From assembly GCA_049324215.1 (NCBI GenBank), contig JBMOLC010000014.1:1-18023 (forward strand): a stretch of 18,023 nt of DNA, read 5' to 3'. The notes beneath the pieces are model-generated. The model was not told the DNA's origin. It saw only the letters and a list, made by a program, of their open reading frames with translations, and ran no database searches. Within the stretch, counting starts at the first letter, position 1; each line of letters starts with the position of its first letter. Of this stretch, positions 6,586 through 12,945 are shown piece by piece. The position numbers and the translations under genes are program-made. Source of the stretch: JBMOLC01 sp049324215. GTDB lineage: Bacteria; Patescibacteriota; Microgenomatia; UBA8517.

Positions 6586-8227
6586 TTTTCAAGATAGCTT
6601 CAATAAAGGAGACGAAAATTGGGTGCGGGGTTAGTGGCCTGCTAATATATTCGGGGTGAAACTGCGTTCCGACAAAAAATGGATGACTCTTAATCTCGAT
6701 TGCTTCGACTAGTTTTCCGTCAGGCGAAGTACCTGAAATTACAAAACCATTTTTCTCAAATTTTTCTCTGTAGCGATTATTAAATTCATATCGGTGTCTA
6801 TGCCTTTCGTAGATAAGGAGTCTTCCGGCATTCTTTACTTTAGCGTACTTGAGATATGCTTCTCCGAGCTTTGTGCCCTTTTTGACGACACACGGCCAAG
6901 CGCCCAGACGAATCGTTCCTCCGTATTGCCTCTTTGACAAATACTCGGCTTGGTTCGGCATAATATGGATCACCGGGTAAGGAGTCTGGGCGTCTGCCTC
7001 GGTTGTATTTGCCTTAATTAGACCGAGAACATTTCTAGCAAACTCGATCGTGGCCATCTGCATGCCAAAACAAAGTCCCAAGTAGGGGATTCCTTTTTCT
7101 CTGGCATATTTTGCAGCCATGACTTTCCCCTCTGTACCTCTTGCACCCCATCCCTGGGGAACGATTATTCCGTCAAATCCTCCCAGCGAGGCTCTTTTCT
7201 CTTCGAGATCTTCGCTATCTATCCAACTTAAAGAAATATTACAGCCCATTTTCCAGGAAGCGTGCTTTAGGGCCTCGATTACCGAGACATAAGAATCGGA
7301 GAGTTGATAATCGCCGGTTACGAAATACTTTCCGACCATTGCGATTTTTAGTGCCTTACCTTTGGGTCGGTGGATTTTTTTAGTAAGTTCCTGCCAGTTA
7401 TCAAGAAGGGTATGTTTTTTAACAGCCAGTCCAAGAAGTCTCAAGCAAACGTCATCGAGCCCCTTACCGGAATTGGCAAGAAGCAGGGGAACCTCATAAA
7501 CACTTGGCATATCTGAGCAGGAAAAAATGTAGTCCCCCTTGATATTGCAAAAAAGGGCGAGTCTTTCTAGTCGTCTTTTGTCGATCGGCTTTTCGGCTCT
7601 GGCTACAATAACGTCCGGGTGAATACCCATACCGTTTAAAATATGCACCGAAGTCTGAGCTGGTTTACTCTTGAGTTCGCCGATATTGGCAAGGTAGGGG
7701 AGGTAGGTGACGTGGAGCTGGATAACGTCTTTCGGATTTTTCAACTTCATTATCCGGGTTGCCTCAAAGAAAATGTTGTTTTGATATTCTCCGACGGTTC
7801 CTCCCAACTCAACGATCACAATTTCAGCCTTGTGGGTCTCGCCGGCCAGCCTGATTCTTCTGACTATCTCGTCGGTTACATGGGGGATAGCCTCAACGTC
7901 CTCGCCCTCATACTCAAAAGCCCTTTCGCGTCTAATTACCTCCTGATAAATTTGGCCGGTAGTAATGTAGTTTTGTTTATCGAGGTTCTCGTGCAAAAAT
8001 CTCTCGTAATGGCCGATATCCTCGTCTGTTTCGATCCCGTCATGGGTTACGAAAACTTCACCGTGTTCCTGAGGCCTAATTGTGCCCGCATCGACATTAA
8101 GATACATGTCAATCTTAACCGGACTAACTCTGTATCCTTGGGATTTAAGAAGAAGTGCGAGCGAGGCCGAGATGGTGCCCTTTCCCAGGCCCGAGACAAC
8201 ACCACCTGAAACAACGATGAACTTCAT
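6563..8227 (-). CDS. pyrG: CTP synthase (glutamine-hydrolysing)
   Basis: Makes CTP from UTP, ATP and glutamine in the cytoplasm. The 554 residues match the full-length family. The N-terminal synthase domain begins with SGGVVSGLGKGTISASLALL (P-loop) and contains KIDMYLNVDAGTIRPQEHGE and DEDIGHYERF. The C-terminal class I glutamine amidotransferase domain has the nucleophile in GLCFGMQ (about residue 385) and the His-Glu pair in THFHPEY. The glycine before the oxyanion region (VPQGWGARGTEGK) is present. ATG 8227 fits the conserved N-terminus. A promoter lies at 8247-8274, with GAGGAGGG between it and the start. Confidence 0.98.
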   Translation of the reverse strand: MKFIVVSGGVVSGLGKGTISASLALLLKSQGYRVSPVKIDMYLNVDAGTIRPQEHGEVFVTHDGIETDEDIGHYERFLHENLDKQNYITTGQIYQEVIRRERAFEYEGEDVEAIPHVTDEIVRRIRLAGETHKAEIVIVELGGTVGEYQNNIFFEATRIMKLKNPKDVIQLHVTYLPYLANIGELKSKPAQTSVHILNGMGIHPDVIVARAEKPIDKRRLERLALFCNIKGDYIFSCSDMPSVYEVPLLLANSGKGLDDVCLRLLGLAVKKHTLLDNWQELTKKIHRPKGKALKIAMVGKYFVTGDYQLSDSYVSVIEALKHASWKMGCNISLSWIDSEDLEEKRASLGGFDGIIVPQGWGARGTEGKVMAAKYAREKGIPYLGLCFGMQMATIEFARNVLGLIKANTTEADAQTPYPVIHIMPNQAEYLSKRQYGGTIRLGAWPCVVKKGTKLGEAYLKYAKVKNAGRLLIYERHRHRYEFNNRYREKFEKNGFVISGTSPDGKLVEAIEIKSHPFFVGTQFHPEYISRPLTPHPIFVSFIEAILKIKSGQQP

Positions 8228-8246
8228 TAAGGATGGCCCTCCTCAA

Positions 8247-8274
8247 AATATAAAGATAAAGCGTCAGAAGTCAA
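8247..8274 (-). promoter_or_regulatory. Promoter for pyrG
   Basis: Minus strand TTGACT (8274-8269), 16-base spacer, TATATT (8252-8247); start expected near 8240, about 13 bases before the ATG. Confidence 0.55.
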
Positions 8275-8287
8275 GAGGAATATTTAG

Positions 8288-8361
8288 TGCGCCTGGAGGG
8301 AATCGAACCCCCACAAACCGTGGTCCGAAGCCACGTGCCCTATCCGTTAGGCCACAGGCGC
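8288..8361 (-). tRNA. tRNA-Arg(TCG)
   Basis: Acceptor GCGCCTG/CAGGCGC with A73, anticodon arm CGTGG-CTTCGGA-CCACG, T loop TTCGATT. CCA not encoded. Promoter is the minus-strand half of the palindromic -10 at 8371-8380. Confidence 0.95.
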
Positions 8362-8370
8362 AAATGACGT

Positions 8371-8380
8371 TATAATTATA
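8371..8380. promoter_or_regulatory. Shared palindromic -10 box for divergent genes
   Basis: TATAATTATA reads as TATAAT on both strands (8371-8376 on plus, 8380-8375 on minus). It stands 10 bases before the GTPase ATG on plus and 13 bases before tRNA-Arg on minus, so each gene would be transcribed with almost no leader. Confidence 0.6.
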
Positions 8381-8386
8381 GCTTAT

Positions 8387-9460
8387 ATGGAAACTGTTCG
8401 CCAGCAGATTGAGGCTATTGAGAAAGAGATTAGAGAAACCCCTTATCACAAGGGGACAGAGCACCATATCGGAAAATTAAGAGCCAGACTGGCAAAACTC
8501 AAGGACAAGATTTTGGAAGGAGAGATTAAAAAGGGAGGAGGCGGTGGAGGCGGATATGCAGTTAAAAGAGAGGGGGACGCAACCATTGTTCTTATCGGTC
8601 CTCCTTCTTCCGGTAAATCCACTTTAATTAATAAAATTACCAATGCTGACTCCAAGGTCGCTCCCTATGCTTTTACCACCGTTTCGGTAATACCAGGAAT
8701 GCTGAAATACAAAGATGCATATATTCAGATTCTTGACGTACCCGGGCTTATCGAGGGAGCAAGGGAGGGAAGGGGTCGGGGGAAAGAAGTCCTTTCGGTA
8801 GCAAGAGCAGTGAACCTTCTTGTCATCTTGGTTGATACCGAGAGAATAAGCCTTGTCGATAACTTAATTAGCGAATTAGAAGGGGCGGGGATAAGGGTTA
8901 ACAAAACCCCTCCCGAAGTCTTAATCGAAAAAAAAGCGGGCGGAGGAATAATCATCCATTCGAACCTAAAACAAGACATTTCCAAGGAAACCATTAAGGC
9001 TGTAGCAATCGAATATGGGATTAGAAACGCAGAAATAACAATCAAAGAAAAACTTGATATGGAGATTCTTCTAGATGTTTTTTCTCCAAATAGGGTTTAT
9101 GTGCCTGCAATTTTTGTCGTCAATAAAATCGATTTAGCACCAGACAATAAAGCTAAACCAGACTACCTCTATATAAGCGCTGAAAAGGGAACGGGAATTG
9201 ACGAATTAAAAGAAACCATTTGGGAAAAACTTAGACTTGTCAGGGTTTATTTGGTTAGACCAAACGAAGAGCCCTCTTTTAGTCATCCCATCATTGCTAA
9301 AGAAGGAGAGACGCTTTCGGATATTGCCACGAAAATAGGGAGTGAATTTGCCGAAGGAAAAAAGAAAGCTAAGATCTGGGGTAGGTACGCTCGCTTTCCT
9401 GGCCAAGAAGTCTCGCTAAAGACCCCCATACAAGAAGAAATACAGGTTCGCTTCCTGTGA
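8387..9460 (+). CDS. DRG-family GTP-binding protein (Obg-HflX superfamily) with TGS domain
   Basis: 357 residues, about the length of archaeal and eukaryotic DRG proteins. Domains in order: an N-terminal helical region (IEAIEKEIRETPYHKGTEHH, then GKLRARLAKLKDKI) like the DRG HTH segment; a Gly-rich hinge (GGGGGGG near residues 50-56); and a G domain with P-loop GPPSSGKST (71-79), FTT switch, DVPGLIEGA (117-125), NKID (246-249) and SAEKGTG. The DRG-typical S5D2L-like insertion fills about residues 160-235. A C-terminal TGS domain (about 284-357) contains VRVYLVRP and AKIWGRYARFPGQEVS. DRG proteins stabilise translating ribosomes with DFRP partners in eukaryotes; the role in bacteria is not established. 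The stop codon overlaps the 3' end of a tRNA-like gene on the other strand. Confidence 0.93.
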   Translation: METVRQQIEAIEKEIRETPYHKGTEHHIGKLRARLAKLKDKILEGEIKKGGGGGGGYAVKREGDATIVLIGPPSSGKSTLINKITNADSKVAPYAFTTVSVIPGMLKYKDAYIQILDVPGLIEGAREGRGRGKEVLSVARAVNLLVILVDTERISLVDNLISELEGAGIRVNKTPPEVLIEKKAGGGIIIHSNLKQDISKETIKAVAIEYGIRNAEITIKEKLDMEILLDVFSPNRVYVPAIFVVNKIDLAPDNKAKPDYLYISAEKGTGIDELKETIWEKLRLVRVYLVRPNEEPSFSHPIIAKEGETLSDIATKIGSEFAEGKKKAKIWGRYARFPGQEVSLKTPIQEEIQVRFL

Positions 9461-9498
9461 GCCGCGGAGGATTCGAACCTCCAACCTCATCCTTACGT

Positions 9499-9519
9499 CG
9501 CAGACGCCGTACGTCTGCG
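9499..9519. repeat. Hairpin in the insert of the interrupted tRNA
   Basis: Perfect 8-base stem CGCAGACG (9499-9506) / CGTCTGCG (9512-9519) around CCGTA. A second inverted pair, CTGCGGGCT (9515-9523) and AGCCCGCAG (9595-9603), encloses the inner tRNA and competes both with this hairpin and with the inner acceptor stem. Confidence 0.7.
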
Positions 9520-9527
9520 GGCTTATG

Positions 9528-9599
9528 TGAGCTCAGGAGGATTCGAACCTCCAACCTTCTCCTTAAGAGGGAGCTGCTCTGCCGTTGAGCTATGAGCCC
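9528..9599 (-). tRNA. tRNA-Lys(CTT), nested
   Basis: Acceptor GGGCTCA/TGAGCTC with A73 and one G2:U71 wobble, D arm GCTC-AACGGCA-GAGC, anticodon loop CTCTTAA, T arm GGAGG-TTCGAAT-CCTCC. 72 bases, CCA not encoded. Lies wholly inside the interrupted tRNA at 9458-9642 and shares its D loop and T arm sequence. Confidence 0.93.
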
Positions 9600-9648
9600 G
9601 CAGTCGGAAGAGAGATTTGCTCTGCCGTTGAGCTAGCGGCCCAAAAAG

Positions 9649-9721
9649 TGCCCCTGGAGGGAATCGAACCCCCAGTCTTGTGTTTAGAACACACCTGCTT
9701 TATCCGTTAAGCTACAGGGGC
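9649..9721 (-). tRNA. tRNA-Arg(TCT)
   Basis: Acceptor GCCCCTG/CAGGGGC with A73, anticodon loop GTTCTAA between GGTGT and ACACA, T arm GGGGG-TTCGATT-CCCTC. One base from tRNA-Gly(GCC). Confidence 0.92.
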
Positions 9722-9722
9722 T

Positions 9723-9798
9723 TGGAGCGGGAAACGGGAGTCGGACCCGCGACCTTCTCGTTGGCAACGAGACGCTCTACCAGCTGAGCTATTCCCGC
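9723..9798 (-). tRNA. tRNA-Gly(GCC)
   Basis: Acceptor GCGGGAA/TTCCCGC, U73 and encoded CCA (9725-9723), anticodon arm TCTCG-TTGCCAA-CGAGA, T arm GCGGG-TCCGACT-CCCGT. Confidence 0.95.
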
Positions 9799-9804
9799 AT
9801 TTTG

Positions 9805-9877
9805 TGCCGAGGGCGTGAGTCGAACACGCATCTGACGCTCTTCAGGCGCCCGCCGTGACCACCTTGGCTACCTCGGC
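9805..9877 (-). tRNA. tRNA-Phe(GAA)
   Basis: Acceptor GCCGAGG/CCTCGGC with A73, anticodon arm GGCGC-CTGAAGA-GCGTC, short variable loop, T arm GCGTG-TTCGACT-CACGC. The acceptor equals that of the Leu tRNAs, but the variable loop is short, which excludes Leu or Ser. Confidence 0.88.
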
Positions 9878-9883
9878 CTAAAG

Positions 9884-9956
9884 TGGTCGCTGAGGGTCTC
9901 GAACCCCCGACCTTGCGGATGTAAACCGCACGCTCTACCAACTGAGCTAAGCGACC
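9884..9956 (-). tRNA. tRNA-Val(TAC)
   Basis: Acceptor GGTCGCT/AGCGACC with A73, anticodon arm TGCGG-TTTACAT-CCGCA, T arm GGGGG-TTCGAGA-CCCTC. Its 5' end is 2 bases from the left end of the recombinase island, so its original upstream promoter has been displaced. Confidence 0.95.
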
Positions 9957-9958
9957 GG

Positions 9959-10046
9959 GTGCTCTTTGTATGCGAAAATTCGAACGTATTTCCAACAAAA
10001 ATGTTGATGTATTGTGCTAGCTCAGGCTCGCTTCGCTCGCCTTCGC
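9959..10046 (+). repeat. 88-bp inverted repeat, left copy (island left end)
   Basis: Matches the reverse complement of 13703-13790 at 86 of 88 positions by eye (differences at the CGAACG(T/C)ATT and CCAA(C/A)AAAA sites). Contains GCTCGCTTCGCTCGCC. At its inner end it is followed exactly by an 18-base reverse copy (10047-10064) of recombinase bases 15269-15286. Confidence 0.85.
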
Positions 10047-10151
10047 ATTTTCGCGCGCAATTTTATGTTTGCTTACGCAAACACTAGTTGCCTTTCAGGC
10101 AACCATATTTTACTAAAATATGCGGGAAAAAGAAACTTAGAGATTCCAAGT
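10047..10151. other. Non-coding stretch with three consecutive hairpins
   Basis: No gene. Begins with ATTTTCGCGCGCAATTTT (reverse copy of part of the recombinase gene), then three adjacent perfect stem-loops: GTTTGC/GCAAAC (10067-10082), GTTGCC/GGCAAC (10087-10103) and ATATTTT/AAAATAT (10105-10121). None has a T tract on the plus strand. Confidence 0.7.
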
Positions 10152-10180
10152 TTGACTTATAGGATATTTAGCTATATATT
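10152..10180 (+). promoter_or_regulatory. Promoter for the thymidylate-kinase-like gene
   Basis: TTGACT (10152-10157), 17-base spacer, TATATT (10175-10180). Start near 10187, 11 bases before ATG 10198; no Shine-Dalgarno. Confidence 0.55.
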
Positions 10181-10197
10181 ACCAACAATTATCTGAA

Positions 10198-10875
10198 ATG
10201 GCCAATATAGAGAGAAAATTGGGAATGTTTACTAGCCTAGAAGGGATAGACTTTACAGGCAAAACCCCTATTGCAAATTGGCTTAAAGAAGACCTAGAAA
10301 GACAGGGTTTGAAAGTCAACATAACGAGGGACCCTCCTTATAAACTTTCTCCTTGGGATAGATTCAAGAGGCATTTTGAAAAAGGAGAAGGTTTGTCTTA
10401 TATTTCTGAAGCGTTTTTATTATTGACCGCAAGGCTTGATAATTACGAGAAATTTATTCTCCCAAAACTACAAACTGGTGCTGTTGTTATCGCCGATAGG
10501 TTTCTGGATAGCTGGTTTGCTTATCAAAGCGTAAGATTAGCAAAATATTTTGGTGATGAGGAACCTGCTTTAGAGTTTTTAATGCGACTTAATCAGGGAT
10601 TAGTTGATAGAGGATTACTTTCGTTTCCCAACTTAACTTTATTAATCGAAGCTAATCCTACTGAAACAATGCAAAGGGCAAAAGAAGTTAAAACTTTATC
10701 AAAATACGAAGTCATGGATACGCAAGTAAAAGTTGCGTTACAATATCAAAGATTAGTTGAGCTTTTTCCAGAAAGGATTAGAGTCGTTGACGCTAGGGGC
10801 AAGGAAATTTCTGAGGTATATCAAGACGCAAAGAAGATAGTTCTCGAGGAGGTGACAAGACACTATGACCATTGA
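10198..10875 (+). CDS. tmk: Thymidylate kinase-like P-loop kinase (island cargo)
   Basis: 225 residues. A dTMP kinase transfers phosphate from ATP to dTMP, the step before dTTP. The P-loop region is SLEGIDFTGKT (family EGIDGSGKT), followed by the TRDPP equivalent of the TREP motif, the DRFLDSWFAYQ equivalent of DRYLDSSLAYQ, and LTLLIEANPTETMQRAK, where the family has D.P. at this strand. The LID Arg pattern is less clear, so the true substrate could be another (deoxy)nucleoside monophosphate. ATG 10198 is used; ATG 10225 would place the P-loop nearer the N-terminus as in typical Tmk. The end overlaps a small broken gene starting at ATG 10865 behind GAGGAGGTGA. Confidence 0.82.
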   Translation: MANIERKLGMFTSLEGIDFTGKTPIANWLKEDLERQGLKVNITRDPPYKLSPWDRFKRHFEKGEGLSYISEAFLLLTARLDNYEKFILPKLQTGAVVIADRFLDSWFAYQSVRLAKYFGDEEPALEFLMRLNQGLVDRGLLSFPNLTLLIEANPTETMQRAKEVKTLSKYEVMDTQVKVALQYQRLVELFPERIRVVDARGKEISEVYQDAKKIVLEEVTRHYDH

Positions 10876-10888
10876 ACAAACCAGGGTA
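10865..10888 (+). pseudogene. First 8 codons of a small gene broken by the IS256 element
   Basis: ATG 10865 follows a good Shine-Dalgarno (GAGGAGGTGA) inside the end of the kinase gene and overlaps its stop. The codons read MTIEQTRV and then run into the terminal repeat of the insertion sequence. Removing the IS joins them in frame to 12156-12410 as MTIEQTRV-QYQNPDLQ. Confidence 0.6.
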
Positions 10889-12152
10889 CTGTCAAGTATT
10901 TTGTGTAAACCGGTTTTCCCCATATTGCCTTTGCCACAATAACTCTAGGTCAACTTGGTATGCAGCAAACCCGTTTAATCTTTGCCTTTCGTATCTTCCT
11001 GTCAAATCTCTTACTTTTAGGTACATCAAATTTCTGACTGAATCCTCCGTCGGCATGCTGTTTTTGTTTTTAAGGACCTTTCGGAAATCCTTGTTTAATC
11101 TCTCTAACCAGTTAGTTGGGTAAAGGTGTGGTTGTAAGTATTCGGGAAAGGCCAGAAACCTCATCAAATACTCAATTTTATCAAACCACCTTGTCAATAA
11201 TTTTGGATATTTGGGTTTAATCAAATTATTCAGTTTGATTAGTTTCTCTTTTGCTTCAGCCAACGACTTGCTCTGGTAAATCTCTTTCAATTTCAAAGCC
11301 ACCTTGTCTTTGTCTTTTGGCCTGACATGATTGAGGGTAAACCTGGTCTGGTGAACCACACAAAGCTGAATCTGGGCTTTGGGAAACTCCTCGGAGATGA
11401 CATTCTCCAAGCCCGTTAATCCGTCTGCGACAAAAACCAGGACTTCCTTTACCCCTCTGTCTTTCAGGTTTTTGAGGATTTCTTTCCAGACACCCGCAGA
11501 TTCTTCAGCTCCCACAGATATGCCTAAAATGTCGCGGTAGCCGGAATCGTCAATTCCTGCAATTGCGTATACCGCATCAGCGGAAACAGTCTCTCCCCGC
11601 CTTAGTTTAACGAACAATGCGTCAATAAATATGGCAGTATACCTTGGCTTTAAAGGACGGCTCTCCCAGGCTTTTCTTTCTTCTTCGATTTCCCTGGTAA
11701 TTAAAGTTACCTGCTGGGGAGAATATGTTTTACCGTATATTTCAGCAACCACCGCATTAATATCCCTTGTCGTCATCCCCTTGGCGTAAAGACTCATGAC
11801 CAGTCTGTCCATTGGCTTTGTCTGTCTCTGCCATTTGTCGATTAATTCCGGTGTAAACTCTCCCAGCCTGTCTCTGGGAATGCCCAGGTCTTCTAAATTA
11901 CCCAGTCCTGTTAAAAGATCCCTTTTGTAATATCCGTTTCTTGAGTTTTCTGTTCCGTATCCGGAATAATCGTGTTTACCATATCCTAAGATGGCTGTTC
12001 TTTCTCCCTCCATCAAACTTTCCAGCATCAGCTTGAAAAGCCTTTTTAGGGCTTCGTCTTTGTTGCCGCTTTCTCCTTGATTATTATCGGTCAAATTATT
12101 TCACCTCCTTTTCTACTATATTTTAACCGAGGTTTACACAATTTAATTTACA
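10889..12152 (-). mobile_element. IS256-family insertion sequence
   Basis: About 1.26 kb with one transposase gene. The ends are imperfect inverted repeats: the left end begins CTGTCAAGTATTTTGTGTAA near 10889, and the right end read inward begins CTGTAAATTAAATTGTGTAA from about 12152. At most GTAC (10886-10889 and 12153-12156) is duplicated at the target, shorter than the 8-9 bases usual for IS256, so the exact ends are uncertain. It splits a small gene downstream of the kinase. Confidence 0.85.
10892..12094 (-). CDS. IS256-family (mutator-type) transposase
   Basis: 400-residue DDE transposase of the Transposase_mut family. The catalytic triad appears as the Asp in AIFIDALFVKLR, the Asp in VFVADGLTGLENVI and the Glu in TNWLERLNKDFRK. 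Family signatures KGMTTRDINAVVAEIYG and QLCVVHQTRFTLNHV are also present. The start is TTG 12094, six bases behind a perfect AAGGAGGTGA (12110-12101); this strong signal contrasts with the near-leaderless host genes. The stop TGA lies inside the terminal repeat. The gene is full length with no disruption, so the element may be active. Confidence 0.97.
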   Translation of the reverse strand: MTDNNQGESGNKDEALKRLFKLMLESLMEGERTAILGYGKHDYSGYGTENSRNGYYKRDLLTGLGNLEDLGIPRDRLGEFTPELIDKWQRQTKPMDRLVMSLYAKGMTTRDINAVVAEIYGKTYSPQQVTLITREIEEERKAWESRPLKPRYTAIFIDALFVKLRRGETVSADAVYAIAGIDDSGYRDILGISVGAEESAGVWKEILKNLKDRGVKEVLVFVADGLTGLENVISEEFPKAQIQLCVVHQTRFTLNHVRPKDKDKVALKLKEIYQSKSLAEAKEKLIKLNNLIKPKYPKLLTRWFDKIEYLMRFLAFPEYLQPHLYPTNWLERLNKDFRKVLKNKNSMPTEDSVRNLMYLKVRDLTGRYERQRLNGFAAYQVDLELLWQRQYGENRFTQNT

Positions 12153-12410
12153 GTACAGTACCAAAACCCAGATTTACAGCAAGGTAACCGAGTTGAAGCA
12201 ACCGAGCAACATTCTTGGACGGTAGAAGAATTTGAGGATTACCCCCTTATTATTGAACCAGGAGACCAAGGGTTGGTGGGTGAGATCTTGGACGAAGACA
12301 AAAGAGTCTACGTAACCTGGGATAAAGATCAGTTTCCTCATAAAAAGAAATCTTTATCATTCCAAGAAGCATTAACTCTTAAGAAGATAGAAGAAAAAGC
12401 TAGTGAATAA
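12153..12410 (+). pseudogene. Remainder of the small gene broken by the IS
   Basis: Open frame of about 85 codons without its own start: GTA CAG TAC ... ending EEKASE and TAA at 12408. It contains PLIIEPGDQGLVGEILDEDK, rich in acidic residues and reminiscent of a small SH3- or KOW-like beta barrel, but I do not recognise a family. In frame with MTIEQTRV at 10865, giving a restored protein of about 92 residues. Overlaps the convergent RdgB-like gene by 11 bases. Confidence 0.6.
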
Positions 12411-12945
12411 AGAGCTTTTTCTTGAGTGCTTCTAGTGCAATTCGGCGCATAGAGAGACTATTTTTTTCTTTACTACTCATTTCGGCAAAAGTCTTGTTTC
12501 TTCCTTGAGGAATAAAAATAGGATCCCATCCAAAACCTTGATCACCCTTTATTTTTTTGGCAATACTGCCTTTTATCACACCTTTAGTAGTAACTGCTTT
12601 CTTTCCATCAAAATAACAAAGACTTGTCTGTGCTACGGCAGATCTATTTTCTTCATTTGAAAGGAGTCTTAAGATTCCTTCATTGCCTAAAGACTTCATA
12701 AAATAGTCGATAAAGACTCCGGGAAGTTGACCCCAAGCACCGAAAAACAGACTGGTATCTTCAACTAGAACAGGGGTTTTGATAAGACTATATGCTACTG
12801 CTGCTTTTTTATTGACACACTCAAGTGGGTCCAGTGTTTGGACCTCATCGATCTTTAGCTCTTTGGGAACAATCTTGATATGAAGTATTTCTGATGCCTC
12901 TCTTATTTTGTTTTCATTTGTAGTGGCAAAAACAATCTTTTTCAC
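12400..12945 (-). CDS. rdgB: RdgB/HAM1-type non-canonical purine NTP pyrophosphatase (ITPase family)
   Basis: 181 residues. The family hydrolyses dITP/ITP and XTP to monophosphates and keeps deaminated purines out of DNA. Signatures: FATTNENKIREASEIL at the N-terminus (family ATxNxxK), VEDTSLFFGAWGQLPGVF (family VEDSGL..L.G.PG), GFGWDPIFIPQG (family GYDPIF) and AEMSSKEKNSLSMRRIAL (family E.....K...SHR..A). His is replaced by Met or Arg in the last motif, and the protein is somewhat short, so substrate range may differ. Its ATG overlaps the stop of the glycosylase gene by 4 bases, so the two are translationally coupled. Confidence 0.88.
   Translation of the reverse strand: MKKIVFATTNENKIREASEILHIKIVPKELKIDEVQTLDPLECVNKKAAVAYSLIKTPVLVEDTSLFFGAWGQLPGVFIDYFMKSLGNEGILRLLSNEENRSAVAQTSLCYFDGKKAVTTKGVIKGSIAKKIKGDQGFGWDPIFIPQGRNKTFAEMSSKEKNSLSMRRIALEALKKKLFIH

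Larger units (their letters stand above)
9458..9642 (-). tRNA. Interrupted tRNA-Lys(CTT)-like gene with another tRNA inside its anticodon loop
   Basis: The 5' half (9642-9608) has acceptor GGGCCGC, D arm GCTC-AACGGCA-GAGC and CTCTT. The 3' half (9494-9458) has AA, GGATG, variable loop AGGTT, T arm GGAGG-TTCGAAT-CCTCC and acceptor GCGGCTC plus A73. The two acceptor halves pair at all seven positions, with a single G2:U71 wobble. Joining the halves gives 72 bases, exactly the size of the enclosed tRNA-Lys. The anticodon stem is weak (AATCT/GGATG, one mismatch, one wobble). The insert (9607-9495, 113 bases) holds the complete tRNA-Lys(CTT) and a hairpin. It could be a spliced intron or a broken pseudogene. 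Confidence 0.5.
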
